Of a stretch of DNA of 64,000 bases, positions 22,194 through 34,280 are shown one piece after another. Numbering within the stretch: the stretch's first letter is position 1; each line of letters begins with the position of its first letter. The notes beneath the pieces are model-generated. The model did not search any database and was not told the DNA's origin. It worked only from the letters and a program-made list of their open reading frames with translations. The stretch is from Cordilura impudica (taxonomy: Eukaryota > Arthropoda > Insecta > Diptera > Scathophagidae): the NCBI GenBank assembly GCA_963682025.1, contig OY821518.1, forward strand, positions 129,381,043 through 129,445,042. Reading direction: 5' to 3'. A program made the position numbers and the translations under genes.

Positions 22194-22559
22194 AAACAAG
22201 AAAGAATGTTACAATCGGCTATGCCGAATCCTTGATACCCTCCACCTGGGTCTTACTTTACATTAATAACAAATGTTAACAAAATATTTGAAAAAGTGAA
22301 ATATTTGATGATCTTAGTACTAAATTACTACAACAAAACAAAGAATTTGTAGCATTTTATAGAGATGTTTCCATATTTTAGGTCATGTCGTGGCACAAAG
22401 ATGACAAATACTATTATCTTAAGTTTGCCCGGTTAAATTCCTTATTTTGTGAACGAGTGTGATATCAAAAGAAAGACGGACAGACGGACGTTGATGTGTT
22501 ACAAACAGAATGACAAACTGGTTATACCCTGTGTACAGTTGTGTGGAGGGTAAAAAAAA
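22194..22559 (-). mobile_element. HINE-B repeat, complete short copy
   Basis: Plus-strand view: ACAAGAAAGAATGTTACAATCGGCTATGCCGAATCCTTGATACCCTCCACC at the 3'-hairpin end. The tract AGACGGACAGACGGACG comes next, then ACAGAATGACAAACTGGTTATACC, and finally TGTGTGGAGGGTAAAAA. It thus shows both termini of the family in about 365 bp and serves as a size reference. Confidence 0.85.
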
Positions 22560-22779
22560 AAATCAAGCGATGGTCAACATTTTTTTTTTAAATTTTCTGT
22601 AAAAAAAACATGTAATTTTGGAAAAGATTATAAATTTTGAAAGATTTTGGTTTAATTTAATCGTGTTTTTATCTGGAAAAAATTGTAAACGAACCGCGTA
22701 AGAGGGGAATATTTTTTTTTTTAACAATATTCTAACCCATAACAACAAAGTTTCTATTACAACTCTTTATTGCCTTATA

Positions 22780-24071
22780 AAGGGTCCACCATCTAACGTT
22801 TTTTTTTCAACTAGTGCTTATTTCGTGAATGGTAACACTTAGCTCATGTCTGATTTGACAGATAATTAGTTTAATCCTTCCGCTGAACGAATATGGTTGT
22901 GTATACGCTTGAACAACGCTGGGAAATATTGCGACATTACTTTGAAAATCATGGTAATGTTGCAGAATGTGTGCGAAAATTGCGTACGGAGTTTGGAAGA
23001 AGAGAAGCACCGTCAGCTCCGTATGTTCGTTATCTTGTGAAAAAGTGAAAGAAACTGGCATCCTCATCGATAAACCAAAGCGTGAAAAGCCAAAAACAGT
23101 GCGTACACCCGAGAATATTGCTGCTGTGGCAGAAAGTGTGCGTGAAGCGCCATCAACATCAATTCACCGTCGTTCTCAAGAATTGAACATTTCGGAGGCA
23201 TCATTGAAACGAATTTTGCATAAAGACCTTGGTATGACTCCATACAAAGTCCAATTGGTTCAGGAGTTGAATCCAACTGACCATCCAATGCGATTTCGCT
23301 TCGCTAAGTGGGCCTGCGATCGACTTACAGAAGATGCCGATTTTGCCAAAAAAAATCATCTTTTCAGATGAAGCTCATTTTGATCTTGGCGGGTATGTAA
23401 ACAAGCAAAATTGCCGCATTTGGGGCACAGAAAACCCGCACGCATACATTGAAAAGCCGATACACCCAAAATGAGTCACTACTTGGTGCGGATTTTGGTC
23501 CAGAAACATAATTGGGCCATTTTTCTTCGAAAGGAGTGGCCGTTACAGTCAATGGCGATCGTTATCGGGCCATGTTGAACGAATTTTTGTTCACAAAAAT
23601 TGAAGAGGAGGATATTGGCAACATTTGGTTTCAACAGGAAGGCGCTACGTGCCACACAGCCGAAGCTAGACTCGATGTTTTGCGCCCTGTTTTTGAAGAT
23701 TGCATTATCAGCCGCAGAGCTGATGTCGTTTGGCCACCTCGGAGCTGCGATTTGACACCGTTGGACTATTATTTGTGGGGTGTCCTCAAAGATAAGTGTT
23801 ACGCCAACAAGCCAGAGACAATTGACGCTTTAAAGGACAATATTCGTGAAGCCATTGGTGAAATACAGCTGCACACAATCGATAATGTGCTTAAAAATTG
23901 GACCGATCGTGTAGGCTACTGCATGGCCAGCCGAGGCAGCCATTTGAATGAAATTATTCTCTATTATTAACCGGAAGGATTGTACTTTCAAATAAAAAAA
24001 GAAAATTGAGATAATATTCAGTAGTTTTTTTTTATAGCATTTTCAAAAAAATAGTTATTTGGCGGACCCTT
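22780..24071 (+). mobile_element. mariner-like element, second family, copy a
   Basis: Inverted ends AAGGGTCCACCATCTAACG (left) and AAGGGTCCGCCAAATAAC (right, reversed). TA is on both sides (22,778-22,779; 24,072-24,073). The internal gene is damaged. A sister copy, interrupted by a Transib, is at 56,427-60,310. Confidence 0.95.
22893..23970 (+). pseudogene. mariner-like transposase pseudogene (copy a)
   Basis: Begins MVVYTLEQRWEILRHYF. Compared with the sister copy it has a 1-bp loss in an A-run near 23,045 (LVKK then stop), a 1-bp gain in an A-run near 23,355 (FAKK then frameshift), a TGA at about 23,473 where the sister has Arg, and a small deletion near 23,525 that shifts frame again. 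The long last segment, 23,512-23,970, ends in the typical SRGSHLNEIILYY. The second catalytic Asp has become Glu (FQQEGATCHTA); FSDEAHF and PRSCDLTPLDY remain. Spacing is the same 36 residues as the intact element. Inactive. Confidence 0.92.
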
Positions 24072-24074
24072 TAC

Positions 24075-24415
24075 ATCTGAGTTTTGAATTTCTCCGTGAT
24101 TGTGCGTAACTTTGCGTGACTATTTTAAAATTAATCTTTGGTCACAAAAAGTCTATGGCAGTTTGAATCACTCCGTTAATTTTTGGTGACAACAAGTCTG
24201 TGGACAAAGTTTTAAATGGGGCTTCAATCACTCCGTGACTTTGAGTTACTATACGTGACTATACGTGACTACAGCAAAATTAATATTTAGTCACGGCAAG
24301 ATTATGCGCCGAGTTTCAGATCAATTGGATGAGGGGGAGTGGGATTGTCCCATGGCAGACAGACAGACAGACAGACATACAGAGAGTATGAGTTAAAAGA
24401 AAGAGTTTAAAAATT
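24075..24415 (-). repeat. GTCACG minisatellite-type repeat, copy 2 (inverted)
   Basis: Minus-strand orientation of the family seen at 1-470. It ends on the plus strand as CCATGGCAGACAGACAGACAG...GAGTATGAGTTAAAAGAAAGAGTTTAAA, the exact mirror of the 5' boundary at 40,099 and 63,403. It starts directly after the mariner right end. Confidence 0.85.
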
Positions 24416-24491
24416 GGAGAAACGTACTTTTTTTGTTTGTTTTGTTTTATTTATGTTTATAAAAAAAATTGTCAAAAAAAACACCTGCTAA

Positions 24492-24735
24492 ACAAATCGG
24501 TCTAGACCGACTATATGATACGCTACACCACGAGTATGAAGAAGAGGACTTTGGCACAACTTTGCTTAGCTCATAATTGGATATAGAAAATAAGCATAAT
24601 TTAAATTTAAATGACATTGTTATGAATTTGTGTGTAATTTGGTTATAAATTTTACATGGACACACAGACAGACGGACGGACGGATGGACGGACATCGTTA
24701 AAATAATCTAACTACAGAGCAGTATAGGGTGTCAA
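24492..24735 (-). mobile_element. HINE-A repeat, internally deleted
   Basis: The 3' hairpin (TCGGTCTAGACCGACTATATGATACGC) is followed by the sub-3' module and then jumps to the microsatellite (ACAGACAGACGGACGGACGG, ATCGTTAAA). It lacks most of the body. A terminal GTATAGGGTGTC remains. Confidence 0.7.
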
Positions 24736-25930
24736 AAGGGTGGACCTGGTTGTGTCTATTTGTATTCTATTCTCATCGTAAAAAATCCATTATCTTAACT
24801 GGGTGGGGTAAAAATAATAAAATTGTAACATTTTACTTCATAAAAGAAAACAGCATAATAAGTAGATTTAGATAATTTACAATCGTTAGAGATAAAAATA
24901 TTCGAAATAACTGATGAATAAAAAAAAAATTGGGGAAATTTCATGTGCTCATTTTATAGAACGAAACGTAAGGAAATATATAAATTTTGTATGAAATCTT
25001 TTTAGAGAAAATGATTTCGTTTTATGGAATGGCCCTGTAAGGTTATTAAAATATCTACTTGGCATTGGGAATTTTTACACAAAACTGTTTCGGGCAATTC
25101 CATATGTGACGGAATGACATTTTGAGTTGTAGAATTGAAGTTAAGGCTATTCTACAGAGCTATTTTGAATTGAAAATTCATTCTTCAGTTTGAAAATGAT
25201 TGTTAATGATTAAGAGATTTAAAAAAAACTCAGAAACAATTTTTACACTATTTTATTCTTTTATTTTTGAGTAATTTCTCATTGTGTGACGGAATGACAT
25301 TTTTGCTACCATGACTCTGTCCTGGTATTAAAACCTGGGAACTTTTGTAAACTAAAAAGCAAGTCAGCTTTTAAACTAATGCATATTTTACATATGATAT
25401 ATAAGCAATATAAAATTATAATTTAGAGCAACTGGCCTGTAATAGTGTCGAATTTATTAACTGTCATTTGACGTGACGGAATGACTGTGACGGAATGACT
25501 AAAGTTTCTTAAACATGTATTAAAAGAAAATTGAGTAAACAAATAAATTTTATATTTATTCTATTATTTAGAATGCTTGTAAGGAATTACATTATGTAAC
25601 TTGGAACATATTTTAATAAATTGTTAAACTTACTTCATATGAATGAAAAAATATTTTTTTTCATAAAAGTTGACATTTTTATGGAATTGCCCTTTCATAG
25701 TTAATTTTTTTTTTATAAATAAATAAATTATCCTTAAAAATTTTTACTTTCTTGGAAATTTGTTTATAATTCCATTTTTTTAAATTTCGGTAGTTTTCTT
25801 TCCTTTTGTTACATAAATACAATTTTTTTTTTATTAATAACAAAACAGAGAATAAAAATTCGGTTCTTAGCCGATTAGACCACAAATTTTCAACAAAACA
25901 TAAATTTTTTATAACACCTGAAAACTATTA
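24736..25930. other. AT-rich stretch with repeated GTGACGGAATGAC
   Basis: The 13-mer occurs at about 25,107, 25,286, 25,474 and 25,488, the last two nearly adjacent. No coding frame, TIR or known family is seen. Confidence 0.45.
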
Positions 25931-26110
25931 TATTTTTTATACCCTCCACAGAACTGTGCAGAGTGTACATATATATCAGTTTGTCATTCCGTTTGTAACA
26001 CATAGAAACTCGAGTCGATATAGCGATTTGAATCTGTCCGTCTCTCTGTTGAAACCACGCTCATTCATAACATAAACTATTTCCCAGGGCAAACTTAGGA
26101 TAATATTGTT
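25931..26110 (+). mobile_element. HINE-B repeat, 5' fragment
   Basis: TTTTTTATACCCTCCACAGAACTGTGCAGAGTG, then CAGTTTGTCATTCCGTTTGTAACACA, CGATATAGCGATTTGAATCTGTCCGTC and GTTGAAACCACGCTCATT. This is the family's 5' module in plus orientation; the 3' hairpin is missing. Confidence 0.75.
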
Positions 26111-26388
26111 TGTCATTATTTCGAGCAGGTTGCTATTAAAAATGGGGTAAATGAGGTAATTGCCAAGATATGAAGACACCTCTAAAAATTATTAAAATTA
26201 AGAATGTTTGTTGTAATAATTTGGCATTAAGTTTACCAAATTATTTACTTTTTAAAATATAACATTTGAAACTTAAAATTCTAGGCAAAAGTTTTTTTTT
26301 TTTTAAATAAGAGTCAATTCATTCGAAGAATATGAAAAATACAAAAAAAAAAAAATGAATTTTTGTTTACTCTCATTGCAAAATTTTC

Positions 26389-26607
26389 TTGCTTTACAGA
26401 AAGAAGTCAAATGAAAATTGGAAAACCGATTTTGGAGAAAATAAGCGTTGGTCTTACCCTACGATTTCAGGTGGTGAAGTCGTTTCATTATCGAATCCGA
26501 AGATTTTCGCGCATCAAGAATTAAATGATCACACGAGAGACCTCGATCTTACGAAAGAAAAATCGGAGTTCCTTACATCTCGCTTGAGAGATAAAAATTT
26601 GTTTTAG
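26389..26607 (+). pseudogene. Remnant of an uncharacterised transposon protein
   Basis: A 72-codon frame with IFAHQELNDHTRDLDLTKEK and FLTSRLRDKNLF. I recall the H-Q-E-L-N-D-x-x-R-D-L-x-L-x-K pattern from the N-terminal part of uncharacterised arthropod transposon-derived proteins. The family is not named with confidence. It starts after an AG (TTTACAG|AAAGAAGTC), so this may be an isolated exon or a truncated relic. No neighbouring exons are found. Confidence 0.4.
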
Positions 26608-26940
26608 AAAAGAAGTTAAATCAGTTTTAGATCATTTATTTAACTAGGTTAAACTTATTTAATAAAAATAACTAAACTAAATAAAAATTTGCAATTTTTT
26701 TCACAACGAGGTAATTTTCACTTCACTAAGGATAATATCAAAATTTACTAATAGCTTTTCATGGTATGTGACTCATTTGATTTGCAGTGTACGTAGCTTT
26801 ATAATTTAGCAATAAAAAATGTGTTGTTTTGCCATGGTCGATTTGATTTTTTATGAATAAAAAAAATACAAATATTTTAATTTGGCATAAAAAAAAATTT
26901 TTTTCAGCATTTCATTCCAAAATTGTTGAGGATATAAAAA

Positions 26941-27207
26941 AACAAGTAAGAGTGTTAAATTCGGCTGGGCCGAATCTTTGATACCCTCCACCTTTTTCAT
27001 TTTCAATTTTCATTTTTAATTTATCATTTTCTATTTTTCACTTTTCAATTTTCATCTTTCGTTTTTCGTTTTTCATTTTTAGTTTTTAATTTTTCATTTC
27101 TCATTTTCCATTTTTCATTTTCCACTTTTCATTTTTCATTTTTCATTTTCAATTTTCCATTTTTCATTTTTCATTTTCAATCTTCCATTTTTAATTTTTC
27201 ATTTTTC

Positions 27208-27239
<32 letters not shown>

Positions 27240-27503
27240 TTCATTTTTCATTTTCCATATTCCACTTTCGATTTTTCATTTTTCATTTTTAATTTATTAA
27301 TTTTTCATTTTCCATTTGCCATTTTTAATTTAAAATTTTTCATTTTCCATTTTTAATTTTTAATTTTTCATTTTTCATTTTCCATTTTCCATTTTTCATC
27401 TTTCATTTTTCATTTTTAATTTTTAGTTTTTCATTTTCCATTTTTAATTTTTCATTTTTCATTTTTCATTTTCCATTTTTCTATTTCCATTTTCCATTTT
27501 TAA

Positions 27504-27535
<32 letters not shown>

Positions 27536-27685
27536 ACATTTTACATTTTCCATTTTTCAATTTTCATTTTTCATTTTTCATTTTCCATTTATCATTTTTC
27601 ATTTTACATTTTCCATTTTACATTTTTCAATTTTCATTTTTCATTTTTAGTTTTCCATTTTCCATTTTTAATTTTTCGTTTTCCG

Positions 27686-27716
<31 letters not shown>

Positions 27717-27739
27717 TTCAATATAACTTTTAATTTTTC

Positions 27740-27771
<32 letters not shown>

Positions 27772-28476
27772 TTCATTTTTCATTTTTCATTTTTCATTTT
27801 TCATTTTTCATATTCCATTTTCCATTTTTCATTTTTAATTTTCATTTTCCATTTTGCATTTTTTATTTTCCATTTTCCATTTGTCATTATTCATTTTCCA
27901 TTTTCCATTTTTCAATTTTCGTCTTTCATTTTTCATGTTCCATTTTCCATTTTTAATTTTCCACCTTTCATTTTTATTAATTTTTAATTTTTAATATTTA
28001 ATTTTAATGATAAAAAAAATATGTGGTAATACTTGCTTAGGCCAATGTGGCACGTGCAGTATTAATATACACACAACTGTAATGGCTTCAACAATACGAA
28101 GAATTACAACATATACAACATATCTTAAGAAAAACAACAAACACACTGAAAAATTTTATTTTTTCAAGAGTTTTTTCAAAGTGTCATTCATAGCTCGTGA
28201 ACCCTTCGACCGATTTTGACGATTTTAAATAGCAACTCCTTTGGGATGTTAATAAACGATTTTATACAAAAAAGAACGGTCTAGCTTAGATATTGACGGC
28301 GTGATCGTGATTTCCACAGACAGACGGACAGACGGTCATCTGTAAATCAACTTCCCTTGTTATAAGGAATAAGAAAATATATTTTTTTGGGGCCTCAGGA
28401 ATTTATTTCGATGCGTTACAAACGGAATGACAAATCTATATATACCCTCTGCCACTGAGGTGTGGAGGGTATAAAA
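26941..28476 (-). mobile_element. HINE-B repeat expanded by an internal simple-sequence array
   Basis: The 3' end (ACAAGTAAGAGTGTTAAATTCGGCTGGGCCGAATC, GATACCCTCCACC) is at 26,941. The 5' end is at 28,420-28,476 (GGAATGACAAATC, TATATACCCTCTGCCACTG, GGTGTGGAGGGTATAAAA). The family's GACAGACGGACAGACGG tract is at about 28,319-28,335. The roughly 1-kb difference from the 365-bp copy at 22,194 is nearly all the array listed separately. Confidence 0.85.
26993..27995. repeat. (ATTTTTC)n-type degenerate heptamer array, about 1 kb
   Basis: Heptamer-based array with variants ATTTTTC, ATTTTCC and ATTTTTA in irregular order. It sits immediately inside the 3' end of a HINE-B element. Its strand complement (GAAAAAT/GGAAAAT) resembles the flanks of the TTAAAAA array at 33,960-34,300 and 37,660-37,930. 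Confidence 0.95.
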
Positions 28477-30654
28477 AACAAAATCCATTTTTTTAATTTT
28501 TTATAAGAAAATTGGTCAAGTACTCGTTGATCTCAAGTTATGATAAAATCGGTGGGGCATGCTCTTAAAAAATCCCAAACTTTAGAAAAATTAAAAAAAA
28601 AACGCATCCTCAAAATATCCTATTTGGACTGTTTTTGTTGTTGTCATTTTTCTTTATTATTTTTTTTTTGTTGCAGAGTGTAATTATCAAATTTGTATAT
28701 AACTTCTTTGTCGCCTTAAACGTTTAAAAAAGTTAGCCACACTGCTAATATTAACAACATCTCTCAATTTTTGTGTAATTTATTAAATAAAGTTTTTTAT
28801 ATGGCTAAAAGTTCTTATTTTTTAACCGATATTAACGATCATTCCTTTTAGTATGAGTTCATGATAAAATTATGTATGTATTTTTCATTTTGATTATTAT
28901 CGTTTAATACTCTTAAAAATGAACATTCGTATAAACATGCATAAAAACACAGTCAGGTCTATATATACTTATATGTACATATGTAAATACTGATGTACGT
29001 ACTTACATATATGTTTGTATATGTATAAAACAAGGTATGAATATCATTGTTTTTATGCGCAATGTTTAATTGATAAAAACTGTTGAATTTTTTTTGCTGC
29101 TGCTGTTTTATATATTTTTTTTTTTACTTTAAAAGAAAATATTTTATTAAAATAATTTATAAATTAAGCCAATTTTTGAGAGGTTTGTCATCTATAGAAA
29201 CAATCTTTGTGGCGGTAAATTATATTTTTATGACATATTTCAAGAATTTACAACAAATATATATAAAGGAGTTAATTTGTTGCAATTTCAAAAAAGCGCC
29301 AACACATTAATATAGTATTTTGGTGTTAAATAATTTATAAACCTTTAAATGGTTTACAAAAAAAAAATATTTTTTTTTATAGAGTTATAAGTTTTATAAA
29401 TATGATTTTGTGTTCGTTACCAGACTCAGAAAGCACAAAATAAACGATAATTATATTGTGACACCTACAACCATGCATACATAAAATATGTTTGTTTATG
29501 TATTGTTGGCAATGCAATCATGTTAATGAACTCCTCTTTGTGTAATAATGGCAAAAGGGATATTGAATATGAACTCTTGTTTTAACTAAATGTTTCTGTC
29601 GTCTATGGAATAGAACTTATCGCCTTAAAGATAAATTAAGAACTATCGTAATAAGAAGAACAACAACGGAAAAGTTCCTTTAGTCGAAAGCATCTTTTGA
29701 TATGATGTAAAGTTGTTCCGCAACTTTAATTTGAAGTTGTTCTACAACTATAATTTGTCTTTAAACGAAGCGAAAAATTTGCAATTTAAGTATTTTCGAG
29801 ACTTTTATGTTTATTGTACATTTAAACATTAATAAATTATTAATAATCAAAATATTTTTGGTTTCACTTAAAAGCATTGAGAAGGATCGCATTATGAACT
29901 TTTATGCCATTTTTAGTTCAAATCGTAAATTTAACTTATTGTGTTTCAACTTTATCACATTTTTATACATTTTATTCTATCTTTATTTTTTACTTTTCCG
30001 TATTATATTTTAGAAAAATCTTTTGTTATGTCACTTAGGACTTACAATAAGAAACTGTTGTTTTTTTTATTTATAAAAAAACAAAGTCTGAAAAGTCAGT
30101 TATAAATAGTTATCAACTACTCTTACTACAAATAAAGCTCAATGACTCTCTCATCGACGAGTATAATCATATCCATTAGGGCTTAACTTAATTTTGATTA
30201 AACAGTTAAATAAATTAAAATTCGTGAAAAAAAATTAACTGCTTAAGTTTCTGTGTTTTAGAATTCTCTAATTAGGCTTTTAACTGCAGTCTTTTTTTTA
30301 TAATTTTTTAATTGAAACAAACAATAATGTATAAATGTTCCTAACATTTTTTTTTTAAACAAATAGCACGTGTTTAACTTAATAACTAATTGACAATAAT
30401 TTATTTGCATTCCGTATTCTGTTCTTTTTAAAACCAAGTACATTTTAAAATTTCTAACGAAATTGTTTCATAATTACTTCTCAGCATTAAAGATACATCA
30501 GCAAAAAGATACATGGCAAAAAATAGTGTACTCAAAGTATTTTGTAGTTAATGTTAACTGAAAATATGTATTAAAACAAATTGATATCGCCCATTCCAAG
30601 AGAGATCGGCCAAGAAGAGATAATTTTTTGAACTTGGGTCTTTTCGTATTTCGA
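28477..30654. other. AT-rich stretch, no gene recognised
   Basis: Two kilobases of AT-rich DNA. A short self-similar block (AAGTTGTTCCGCAACTTTAATTTG then AAGTTGTTCTACAACTATAATTTG) lies at about 29,711-29,760. Phe/Ile/Lys-rich short frames (29,083-29,310; 29,807-30,013) are composition artefacts. Confidence 0.4.
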
Positions 30655-31353
30655 TATTTGTGAATATTTGACCTAGACCCATCATTTATTATACTCGACT
30701 CTGAATCAATTACAGAGTCGATGTTTGTCTGTCCGACCATCCATCCGTCCGTCCGTCTGTGCGTTCATATAAACCTTGTGATCAAACTACAGGTCGCAAA
30801 TTTTTAATGAAATTTGGTATATAAGCCTATATCGGCCATATGATGAACTTTGTTGAAATTGGTGCAAATCGGTGTATTATCATACCTAGTTCCAAAACAA
30901 ATGACACATATGAGATCGACTTAAATTGCGATAGACCCAAATTATCATCAAATTTGGTTCGTGTGTGTTTATTTCACCTGTAGTCCAAAAACATATCCTG
31001 TAGCACAATTTTTAGCCATAGCCCCCCACATAAAGCTGCTTAAAGAACTTAACTTAAATACATCAAAAACAATAATATTGCACAGATTTTTCTCAAATTT
31101 GGTCTCTATATGTTTTTAGAAAAAATTACTGAACTTACCAAATATGGTCAGGATCGGTCCATTTTTCGACCTATTCTCCATCCGATATGATCTTTTTCAT
31201 ATCGTCAGGCAACAAATTTGTAACAATGCTACTCAGATTTGGTTTATGCTTATTTTCTATATCCAATTAGTTGGTCTTAAAATTTCTCTAAACGCATGGT
31301 ATAGGGTATTGTATAGTCGGTCTAGAGCGACTTTAATTTTCATACTTGTTTTT
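30655..31353 (+). mobile_element. HINE-A repeat, nearly full length
   Basis: From GACCTAGACCCATCATTTATTATACTCGACTC with AGAGTCGATG and the CCGTCCGTCCGTCTG tract, through the body, to GGTATAGGGTATTGTATAGTCGGTCTAGAGCGACTTTAATTTTCATACTTGTTTTT. One arm of the 3' palindrome is mutated (GAGCGACTT). The extreme 5' TATACCC is lost. Confidence 0.8.
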
Positions 31354-32025
31354 TTGTTATTGAAAGTCTGGTAATTCATCAAATTCTAAAAAACCAAACA
31401 AAAAAGGAACAAAATCCTGATTCCTTAGTATCTGAGCCGTAGGTAGTAGTTTTGACTGAAAGCTCTGGCAAGAATAACACACCTAAAAACAAATGAAAAT
31501 GATATATTTTTTAGTAACATTTTAAATCTGGCTATATAATAAATTGTTGGACCAACCCTTACGTTTAACTGCCACTGTAGGTGCGGTATCCACAGACTTT
31601 CTTAAGTCCCTGACTTTGTTTAAATCTTAAAAGGACTTTTATTAAAAAAAAAAATTATTAAAAATAATATAAATTTCCTCTCCCTATAAAGTTTATCAAA
31701 TAATAAAAGATATACAAAATTATATAAAAAATTAACAAACGAAAATTCAAAAAATAAAAATTTTTCTTTTAAATTTAAACAAAAGTGGTTATGAAATTGT
31801 ATTGTAAAAATTATGTATAAAAAAAATATGAATTCCCAAAGACTAGGCTTGGAATTACTGTGACAAAACATTGATAAATTTAAATAAAAATTAATGAATT
31901 TTACATCGAATAATGCATGTTTTGGTCAGTAGTTTAGTTTTTTAATCAACTCCTAAAATTCAATTTACTGTTTTAAGCGACAATTCAGAAAATTCAGTGT
32001 TTCACTTTTTGTAGCAACTCAGAAT
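31354..32025. other. AT-rich stretch, nothing recognised
   Basis: No coding, repeat or structural signal stands out. Confidence 0.4.
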
Positions 32026-32190
32026 CACTCTCTGTGTCGATTTAGCGATTTCGGTACGTCCGTCTGTCCGTCTAGTCATAGCTCCCATATGAAGTTAATT
32101 ACCGACCTTCATTTATATCTATAAAAAAACAAAAAGAAGAGAAGGGAAGAGATTTTTCTCAAATATGGTTTATATATGTTTTAGGAAATT
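32026..32190 (+). mobile_element. HINE-A fragment
   Basis: GTCGATTTAGCGATTTCGG, the CGTCCGTCTGTCCGTCT tract, then directly TAGCTCCCATATGAAG and TTCTCAAATATGGTTTATATATGTTTT. The central body is deleted. Confidence 0.6.
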
Positions 32191-32793
32191 TGTTTTTACT
32201 GTAATTGTGGTTACTTTTTAGAAAAAACTACCAACTAACTGTTTTCGACTATTACTAGAAAAAATCTTGACCAAAAATGCCGCATTTTATGAAAATAAAT
32301 GGAATTGTTTGTTGCTGTAAAATTATTCTTAGTTTCCTTATTTGTGTAGTTTCACAAGTTTTTATTTTTTTTTTTTAAACAAAATTTTAGTTTTTATTAA
32401 GTTGGAATTTTCTTAATTTTTATCAAAAATGTAGTAAGTGCTTTCTTCAAATTAATTTAATTTTTCATTTAAAAAGAATTCAGCCTTACACTACTTTCAA
32501 AATAATAAAACTAACTTAAACAGATAACTGTCACCCTATTGTGAATTATGATTGTTCAATGTATAATATAGAGTTTAGCTTTAAACGCAAACTAGCGGTT
32601 TGTGAGTCAGTGCAACACGTTTTAATTATATCGTTTAGATTGTGAGGAGAGTTGTTAGTATGACTACTAACTCTTATTGTAGTTTTTATACTTTTGTTAT
32701 TATTGATTAATGACAACGTTTGACAGTTCATTAAAAGTAAAGATTTTTAACAAGAGATGCTTGTAATTTGAAAATTATATCGTTTTTAAATAA

Positions 32794-33453
32794 CACAGTG
32801 TTACAAAATAGAAAAAAATTAATATAATTTTAAATGACCTAATGTAAATCACTTTTCAATTTTAAGAATTTAGAATACACCTTCAAAATCAGACGTTATC
32901 GGACTAAAATATTTGCAACTAAATCAGTTTTGAACCGAATTCAAATGTTGGAACGGTTTTAGAAAGATTAATAGTTAAACTTTCCATATGGAAATATTAT
33001 CCAAAATATTTAAAAATGAAAATTCTGATTTAAATTTTTTCAACTTTGGCTCCCATATTTACATATACTTTATTTCAAAGCCCATTTTTCCTATTTTTAT
33101 TTAAAATTATGTTTAATAATGAATAAATTGAGTCCTTCTTTGTTAGAATCGGTTAAGCATTGTGAAAGTTACAATTTGTTAAAAAAAAAAAAATTATAAT
33201 TTTTCCCAGTATGTGCGATTGTGTAAAATATAACGCTAAAATTGTTTGCGTCTAAAGTAGTATGTATATTTCGGACATTCTGGGAAAAATTAAAATTTAA
33301 TTAAAAAATTTTAAATCGGTTCAAAACTGATTTAGTAAAAAATGTTTTATTCCGCGAAGTCTTGAAAACCCTCTTTTGAAAAGTGATTTGCTCAGCCAGG
33401 CCAACATCTAATGCTAGGTCATTTTAAAAGTATATTTTCACTGTACCACCGTG
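32794..33453. mobile_element. 660-bp inverted-repeat element (MITE-like)
   Basis: TIRs of about 150 bp. The outer tips are CACAGTGTTACA (left) and CACGGTGGTACAGTG (right, reversed). Inner shared blocks are AAATGACCTA, AAATCACTTTTCAA and CTAAATCAGTTTTGAACCG. A 3-bp TAA directly flanks both sides (32,791-32,793; 33,454-33,456). There is no coding capacity. A 3-bp TAA duplication fits PIF/Harbinger or CACTA-like elements; the superfamily is unresolved. Confidence 0.75.
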
Positions 33454-33631
33454 TAATTTGTAATATTAATTCGAATTAATTTTGACACTAGACCTCAAAA
33501 AGGAAAACTAAAAGTGTAGTCATACTCAAAGACTGACTTTTTTATTGTTTAAAAATGAAGAAATTCTCTGTATGTGGTTTTAAATAAATTTGAAAGATGT
33601 CAATATGAAGTTATTATGAAAGAAGTAAGAA

Positions 33632-33725
33632 AATTATAGTCGGCCTAGACCGACTATACGATACCCTGCACCATGCGTTTAGATAATTGGTCTAAGGTCC
33701 AACTAATTGGGTATAGAAAATTCTG
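33632..33725 (-). mobile_element. HINE-A repeat, 3' end fragment
   Basis: AAGTAAGAAAATTATAGTCGGCCTAGACCGACTATACGATACCCTGCACCATGCG, then GGTCCAACTAATTGGGTATAGAAAA. It then jumps to TTCTGAGTCGATCGGT (the 5'-proximal block), so the body has been deleted. Confidence 0.8.
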
Positions 33726-33954
33726 AGTCGATCGGTGCAATAACAGAAGAATCAAGGTCAAACATCACCACAAAAGCATTATACCTGTCCACAGAAAAAA
33801 GATTCACCAACCCAACCCTTTTGATGTGTAAACATCTACACGCGCAGGGGGTAAATTTCTATTTCACAATACAATCACAAAAACAGCGTAACCTGTGAGC
33901 CGTAAGACAAAATCGGTGTGACTTATGATTGTATTGGCGAAAAAATATGATATG

Positions 33955-34280
33955 AAATGGAAAATATGATATGAATGTTTGAAAATGGAAAATGAAAAAT
34001 AAAATATGAAAAATGAAAAATAAAAAATAAAAAAATAAAAATACAAAATGAAAAATTAAAAATAAAAAATGAAAAATTAAAAATTAAAAATGAAAAACTA
34101 AAAATTAAAAATAAAAAATGAAAATGAAAAATAAAAATGAAAAGTGAAAAATAAAAAATGAAAAATGAAAAATGAACAATAAAAATTAAAACTGAAAAAT
34201 AAAAAATGAAAACTGAAAAATAAAAAACGAAAAATGAAAACTGAAAAATAAAACGTGAAAAATAAAAAATTTTAAATTAA
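33955..34280. repeat. Degenerate GAAAAAT/AAAAATA heptamer border of the large array
   Basis: Mixed GAAAAAT, TAAAAAA and TGAAAAC units with many variants, grading into the homogeneous TTAAAAA core. A similar degenerate border lies on the far side (37,660-37,935). Diverged edges with a homogeneous centre are typical of tandem arrays homogenised by unequal exchange. Confidence 0.9.

Noticed and set aside
32794..33453. A third Transib element based on its CACAGTG tip
   Set aside because: The flanking duplication is TAA (3 bp), the other tip is CACGGTG, and the TIR is far longer than and different from the two Transib copies.
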